Shown piece by piece: positions 60,204 through 64,000 of a stretch of 64,000 bases of DNA. Location of the stretch: the NCBI RefSeq assembly GCF_902833225.1, contig NZ_CADFEI010000011.1, positions 186,001-250,000 on the forward strand, read 5' to 3'. Below the pieces are notes generated by a model. That model did no database searches. It was not told the DNA's origin and saw only the letters and a list, made by a program, of their open reading frames with translations. Numbering within the stretch: position 1 is the first letter of the stretch; each line of letters starts with the position of its first letter. The position numbers and the translations under genes were made by a program. Origin of the DNA: Burkholderia sp. BCC1644. Lineage in GTDB: Bacteria > Pseudomonadota > Gammaproteobacteria > Burkholderiales > Burkholderiaceae.

Positions 60204-60842
60204 ATGACAACCGGCCTCGATACCGCCCAGCCTGCCTGGTTCTTCGACTTCGTGTCGCCGTTCTCGTATCTGCTGCTCGAACAGCACGACAAATGGCCGG
60301 ACGTGCCGTTCGAACCCGTCGCCGTCTCGCTGCTCGACCTGCAGCGCCACTGGGGGCAGCGCCCGAGCGCCGACGTGCCGGCCAAGCGCGTGTTCACGTA
60401 CCGTCATGCGCTGTTTCGCGCGGAACAGCTCGGCATCCGCTTCAAGATGCCGCCCGCGCACCCGTTCGAATCCGACAAGCTGCTGCGCCTTGCGATCGCG
60501 CTGCGCGCCGATATCGCGACGGTGCTGGAGATGTTTCGCTTCATCTGGCGCGACGGCAACGATCCGTCGACGCCGGAAGGCTTCGCCGCGCTGTGCGAGC
60601 GCGTCGGCGTCGGCCACGGCGACGAGCTGATCGAATTCGAGGAAACCGCCGCGCAACTGGCCCGCAACAACGCCGACGCGATCGCGCTGGGCGTGTTCGG
60701 CGTCCCGACGTTCTGGATGAACCAGCAACTGTTCTGGGGCGAGGACGCGCTGCCGATGGTGCTGTACTGCGCGCGCACGCCGAACTGGCTCGAATCGCGC
60801 GAGGTCAAGCGGATCAGCGCGCTGCCGAAGGGGCGTGCGTGA
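60204..60842 (+). CDS. 2-hydroxychromene-2-carboxylate isomerase-like DsbA-family protein
   Basis: A 212-residue GST-kappa/HCCA-isomerase type protein. WFFDFVSPFSYLLLEQ carries the Ser that replaces the redox Cys in this family, and FGVPTFWMNQQLFWGED has the cis-Pro and glutathione-side residues. HCCA isomerases act in naphthalene degradation, but many homologues lie outside such pathways, as here. GGAG precedes the ATG. The start excludes a longer overlapping frame inside the TAXI gene. Confidence 0.88.
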   Translation: MTTGLDTAQPAWFFDFVSPFSYLLLEQHDKWPDVPFEPVAVSLLDLQRHWGQRPSADVPAKRVFTYRHALFRAEQLGIRFKMPPAHPFESDKLLRLAIALRADIATVLEMFRFIWRDGNDPSTPEGFAALCERVGVGHGDELIEFEETAAQLARNNADAIALGVFGVPTFWMNQQLFWGEDALPMVLYCARTPNWLESREVKRISALPKGRA

Positions 60843-60911
60843 TGGCCGGTATCACGCACGGCAACGCGCGGCTGCGGTAAGGTTACGCGTCACCCGAACA
60901 CCCCCCAACCG

Positions 60912-61859
60912 ATGGAAGACGACGACCGTACCGCCTCGCTCGATATCTGGCTCGTGCGCGTGTTGCGCACGCTGCTGCTCGAGCGCAGCGTCACGCAGGC
61001 CGCGCTGCGGCTGAACCAGACCCAGCCCGCGATCAGCACCGCGCTGCGCAAGCTGCGCGAGACGCTGAACGACCCGATCCTCGTGCGCGGCAAATCCGGC
61101 ATGGTGCCGACCGAATACGGCGCGTCGCTGCTCGAGGCCGCGCAGCGCGCGCTGCGCGAGGTCGATTTCATCGCGACGCCGCACGGCGACTTCGATCCGT
61201 CGTCCGCGCGGCGCACGTTCCGTGTCGCGGCGCCCGACTACCTGAACGATTTCTTCATGCCGACGCTGATCGAGCGCTTTCGCGACGCGGCGCCGCATGC
61301 ACACCTGGAAATCGATTCGCTGAATCCCGCGCTCGACCACGCGGGCGCGCTCGAATCGGGCGCGCTCGATCTCGTGATCGGCAACTGGCCGAAGCCCGAC
61401 CCGCAGTTCGCGCGCCAGGACCTGTTCTCCGACACGATCGTGTGCCTGATGCGCGACGCGCATCCGCTCGCGCGCGTGCCGCTCACGCGCGAAGCGTATG
61501 CGTCGGCCGCGCACGTCGCACCGACGCCCTACACCGGCGACAAGCGCAACGCGATCGAGATCGGCCTCGCGCGCGCGCGCCTCACGCGGCGCATCGTGAC
61601 GACGCTGCCGTACTTCGGGATCGTGCCGCAGGTGCTGCTGCAGTCGGACCTGATCTTCACGACGACGCGCCGCTTCGCGACGCACTATGCGCAGTTGTTG
61701 CCGCTCGTCGTCGTCACGCCGCCCGTGCCGTTCCCGCGCATCAAGAGCTACCTGCTCACGCATCCGCAGCCCGACCGCCCGACCGACATCGCGTGGCTGT
61801 GCTCGCTGATGCAGAGCGTGTCCGACGAGCTGACGGTCGCCCGCAGCCGCAAGCGCTGA
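60912..61859 (+). CDS. LysR-family transcriptional regulator
   Basis: A 315-residue LTTR. The winged HTH is at ~8-70: LDIWLVRVLRTLLLERSVTQAALRLNQTQPAISTALRKLRE, followed by LVRGKSGMVPTEYG. The C-terminal type 2 periplasmic-binding fold (FRVAAPDYLNDFFMP) senses an effector, resembling NodD/NahR-like regulators. The target is not obvious; the HCCA-isomerase-like gene 69 bp upstream on the same strand or the SnoaL gene are candidates. Confidence 0.92.
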   Translation: MEDDDRTASLDIWLVRVLRTLLLERSVTQAALRLNQTQPAISTALRKLRETLNDPILVRGKSGMVPTEYGASLLEAAQRALREVDFIATPHGDFDPSSARRTFRVAAPDYLNDFFMPTLIERFRDAAPHAHLEIDSLNPALDHAGALESGALDLVIGNWPKPDPQFARQDLFSDTIVCLMRDAHPLARVPLTREAYASAAHVAPTPYTGDKRNAIEIGLARARLTRRIVTTLPYFGIVPQVLLQSDLIFTTTRRFATHYAQLLPLVVVTPPVPFPRIKSYLLTHPQPDRPTDIAWLCSLMQSVSDELTVARSRKR

Positions 61860-61875
61860 CACGCAACGCGGCCGC

Positions 61876-62277
61876 TCAGGCCGTGCAGAAGGTTTCCTGC
61901 AGATGGGTCCAGCGCACGACGCCCGCGGCGTCGCGCTCGAACACGGCCGTCGCGCGGCGCGCGGGCAGCTCGCCCGATGCCGCGTGCTGCGCTTCGAGAT
62001 AGGTGATCACCGCATGCGACGCGTCGGCCGCGAGCACGCGGGTCTCCGACAGCGTGATGCGCAGCCCCGGCTTCGCGCCGGCGAGCTTCGCGAACAGCGC
62101 GCGCGTGCCGTCATGGTCGACGACGCGGCCATCGGTCAGGATCATCGTGAAGTCGGGGGAAAACGCGGTGAGCAGCGCGTCGAGTGCCGCGGGCGCGGTA
62201 TCGACGCCGGACAGCCAGCGCTCGATGGCGACGAGGCTCGCATCGAGCGTGTCGAGATAGATCGGGTGATCGGACAT
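61876..62277 (-). CDS. SnoaL/DUF4440-like protein
   Basis: A 133-residue NTF2-like cone fold. YLDTLDASLVAIERWLSG is the first helix, FSPDFTMILTDGRVVDHDG the typical DUF4440/SnoaL strand, and VRWTHLQETFCTA the end. Substrate unknown. It converges on the LysR gene with 16 bp between stops, and a terminator upstream of it isolates it from xdhC. Confidence 0.78.
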   Translation of the reverse strand: MSDHPIYLDTLDASLVAIERWLSGVDTAPAALDALLTAFSPDFTMILTDGRVVDHDGTRALFAKLAGAKPGLRITLSETRVLAADASHAVITYLEAQHAASGELPARRATAVFERDAAGVVRWTHLQETFCTA

Positions 62278-62332
62278 GGTGCGTGCACGGAAAGGCGCAG
62301 CCCGATGCCGCGCGTTGCCGTGCAGTGTATGC

Positions 62333-62362
62333 AAAAACGCGCGGCCGTGCGCCGGCCGCGCG
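62333..62362 (-). terminator. Intrinsic terminator after xdhC
   Basis: A 10-bp GC-only stem, CGCGCGGCCG (62338-62347) and CGGCCGCGCG (62353-62362), followed on the minus strand by TTTTT (62337-62333). It ends the xdh transcript just after the xdhC stop. Confidence 0.9.
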
Positions 62363-62365
62363 GTG

Positions 62366-62983
62366 TTACCGCGAGCAGGACACCTCGTCGCGCGCACGCC
62401 CGGCCGCTACCGCCTTCGCATCGGCCACCGGCATGCCCGAGCGCGCCTGCAGCAGCTCCGCGCACACGGCCACCGCGATCGCGCCCGGCGCCTTGTCGAC
62501 GATGCCCGCGACACCGATCGGGCACACCATCTCCACGAGCCGCGCCGGATCGACGCCGCGCGCCGCGAGCCGGCGCTCGAACTTCACGCGCTTGGTGCGC
62601 GAGCCGATCATCCCGAAGTACGCATAGTCGCGCCGCCGCATGATCTGCGCGGCGAGCGAGAAGTCGAGCGCGTGGTTGTGCGTCATCACGAGGAAGTACG
62701 CACCGGGCGGCGCCGCGTCGACGACGGCCTCCGGCGTGTCGGTCGGCTCCGGCTGCACGTTCGGCGGACATTCGTCCGGGAACAGCTCGTCGCGCGTGTC
62801 GACCCATTGCACGACACACGGCAATGCGCCGAGCAGCGTGACGAGCGCGTGACCGACGTGCCCTGCGCCGAACAGCACGATGTGCATCGGCGCGGGCGTA
62901 CCGGTCGCGCGGTTGCGCTGGCCGGTGCCCTGCGCGAGCGCGGGGACCGGCACGGTGCGAAGCGAGCGTGCGGGGCCGTTCAT
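62366..62983 (-). CDS. xdhC: Xanthine dehydrogenase accessory protein XdhC, N-terminally short
   Basis: A 205-residue protein holding only the C-terminal Rossmann domain of XdhC: HIVLFGAGHVGHALVTLLGALPC, WVDTRDELFP, MTHNHALDFSLAAQIM and YFGMIGSRTKRVKFERRL. XdhC binds molybdenum cofactor and inserts the sulfurated form into XdhB. The family is normally about 330 residues with an N-terminal XdhC/CoxI domain, which is absent here; there is no room for it, since xdhB ends 70 bp upstream. ATG 62983 has GGAG at 6 nt. It may be a deletion product or a truly shortened form. Confidence 0.8.
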   Translation of the reverse strand: MNGPARSLRTVPVPALAQGTGQRNRATGTPAPMHIVLFGAGHVGHALVTLLGALPCVVQWVDTRDELFPDECPPNVQPEPTDTPEAVVDAAPPGAYFLVMTHNHALDFSLAAQIMRRRDYAYFGMIGSRTKRVKFERRLAARGVDPARLVEMVCPIGVAGIVDKAPGAIAVAVCAELLQARSGMPVADAKAVAAGRARDEVSCSR

Positions 62984-63052
62984 GTCAGTCTCCGCCGGGC
63001 CGCCCCACACGCACCGGAATACGCCATCGGGAGACGGGAGGGTCGTTTCATC

Positions 63053-64000
63053 TCAGCCTGCCGTTGCGCGCGCGGCACGCACCGCACTGATCGCGCGCAG
63101 GATCGACTCGCCGGTCGCCGGCGCGTCGAGCGGCGGGTTCACCTGGTAGTCGCCGACCGCGGCCACCGCGTCGCGCACCGCAAAGAACACCGAGAACGGC
63201 AGCAGCAGCGGCGGCTCCCCGACGGCCTTCGAACGGTGGATGCTGTCCTCTACGTTGCGGTTCTTGAACAGCAGCACGTTGAACTCGGGCGGCGTGTCGT
63301 TCACCGTCGGGATCTTGTACGTCGACGGCGCGTGCGTCATCAGCTTGCCGCCCTTGTTCCACCACAGCTCCTCGGTCGTCAGCCAGCCCATCCCCTGGAT
63401 GAACGCGCCTTCGACCTGGCCGACGTCGAGCGCCGGGTTCAGCGATGCGCCCACGTCGTGCAGCGCATCGACGCGCAGCGTGCGCATCTCGCCCGTCAGC
63501 GTGTCGATCACGACTTCCGACACGGCCGCGCCGTACGAGTAGTAGTAGAACGGCCGGCCCTGCAGCTTCGACTGATCCCAGTACAGCTTCGGCGTCGCGT
63601 AGAAACCGTCGGACCACAGCTGCACGCGCGCGAGGTACGCCTTCGCGATCACTTCGCCGAACGGCACGTTGTGGCCGCCGACCGACACGAAGTCGTTGCC
63701 GAACTTCACGTCGGCCGCATCGACCTTGCCGTCGCCGAACTGCTTCGCCGCGAACACCGCGAGCCGCTCGCGCAGCTGGCGCGCCGCATCCTGCGCGGCC
63801 TTGCCGTTCAGGTCCGAGCCCGTCGACGCCGCCGTCGCGGACGTGTTCGCGACCTTGCTCGTGTCGGTCGCCGTCACGCGGATCCGGCCGAAGCGGATGC
63901 CGAGCTCGTGCGCGACGACCTGCGCGACCTTCGTGTTGAGCCCCTGCCCCATCTCCGTGCCGCCGTGGTTCACGAGCACCGAGCCGTCGGTGTAGATGTG
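63053..64000 (-). CDS. xdhB: Xanthine dehydrogenase molybdopterin-binding subunit, C-terminal 315 residues
   Basis: The 3' part of the large subunit of xanthine dehydrogenase, which hydroxylates hypoxanthine and xanthine at a molybdenum centre. GTEMGQGLNTKVAQVVAHELG is the Moco-binding block, and KAVGEPPLLLPFSVFFAVRDA contains the catalytic Glu in GEPP. GASLNPALDVGQVEGAFIQGMG is the Gln-rich Moco contact. The gene enters from the right edge. xdhC follows after 69 bp. Confidence 0.95.
   Translation of the reverse strand, partial: HIYTDGSVLVNHGGTEMGQGLNTKVAQVVAHELGIRFGRIRVTATDTSKVANTSATAASTGSDLNGKAAQDAARQLRERLAVFAAKQFGDGKVDAADVKFGNDFVSVGGHNVPFGEVIAKAYLARVQLWSDGFYATPKLYWDQSKLQGRPFYYYSYGAAVSEVVIDTLTGEMRTLRVDALHDVGASLNPALDVGQVEGAFIQGMGWLTTEELWWNKGGKLMTHAPSTYKIPTVNDTPPEFNVLLFKNRNVEDSIHRSKAVGEPPLLLPFSVFFAVRDAVAAVGDYQVNPPLDAPATGESILRAISAVRAARATAG

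Overview
The window reads as a chromosomal segment of a high-GC betaproteobacterium, most likely a Burkholderia of the cepacia complex. The evidence is the dense, GC-rich coding with strong third-position bias, a groES-groEL pair behind a CIRCE element, rmlBACD next to apaH at the edge of an O-antigen locus, the order rubredoxin / yqgE / ruvX / pyrR / pyrB / pyrC', and a (D)-3-hydroxybutyrate-oligomer hydrolase. This assignment comes from reading the sequence; no database search was possible.

Layout. (1) 1-18.2 kb: an ABC-transporter-dependent O-antigen locus, almost all on the minus strand. It runs rmlB-rmlA-rmlC-rmlD, a rhamnosyltransferase, wzm, wzt, a twin-domain GT2, manC, a methyltransferase/coiled-coil/GT2/GT4 fusion, a second twin-domain GT2, a further GT2 and an epimerase that runs off the left end. 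One plus-strand sulfotransferase with a coiled-coil tail lies inside it. The part left of rmlD is visibly less GC-rich than the flanks. (2) 18.5-20.5 kb: apaH and an orphan glycosyltransferase. (3) 20.5-27.1 kb: a minus-strand housekeeping run of rubredoxin, an unknown protein, yqgE, ruvX, pyrR, pyrB, a catalytically dead dihydroorotase homologue (pyrC') and plsC. (4) 27.4-30.6 kb: a thiD-like kinase converging on groES-groEL, with a shared terminator, CIRCE and a clear promoter. (5) 31.1-38.9 kb: an iron-uptake operon behind a Fur-like box, encoding an OprB-type porin, a periplasmic beta-propeller, an EfeB-like Dyp peroxidase with a Tat signal, and FbpA-FbpB-FbpC. (6) 38.9-42.2 kb: a minus-strand ECF sigma-factor operon with a Lipoprotein_15-type secreted protein, sigma, anti-sigma, a cupredoxin, a LolA/RseB-like protein and an SRPBCC protein. 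(7) 42.5-44.7 kb: a secreted protein built of eleven ~44-residue repeats. (8) 45.2-49.5 kb: a divergent D-amino-acid locus resembling P. aeruginosa dauBAR, with inverted-repeat operators between the two arms. (9) 49.6-64 kb: mixed metabolic genes: FrnE-type DsbA protein, DHA2 MFS exporter, TauE/SafE permease, S10 peptidase lipoprotein, 3HB-oligomer hydrolase, BON protein, membrane-anchored TAXI protein, HCCA-isomerase-like protein, LysR regulator, SnoaL-like protein, a truncated xdhC and the 3' part of xdhB.

How the parts work together. The rml genes make dTDP-L-rhamnose and manC makes GDP-mannose; the glycosyltransferases assemble the chain in the cytoplasm and Wzm/Wzt export it. The methyltransferase and sulfotransferase are candidates for capping or decorating the chain. 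The iron operon would move ferric iron, or iron taken from haem by the peroxidase, through the outer membrane, periplasm and inner membrane. In the D-amino-acid locus an FAD enzyme and an ornithine-cyclodeaminase-family enzyme could together convert a D-amino acid to its L form. The points most worth following are the two coiled-coil enzymes that share an SWR-x-T-x-P-x-R tail, the porin/propeller/EfeB/FbpABC operon, the ECF-cupredoxin operon, the dau-like operators and the 132-bp repeat gene.
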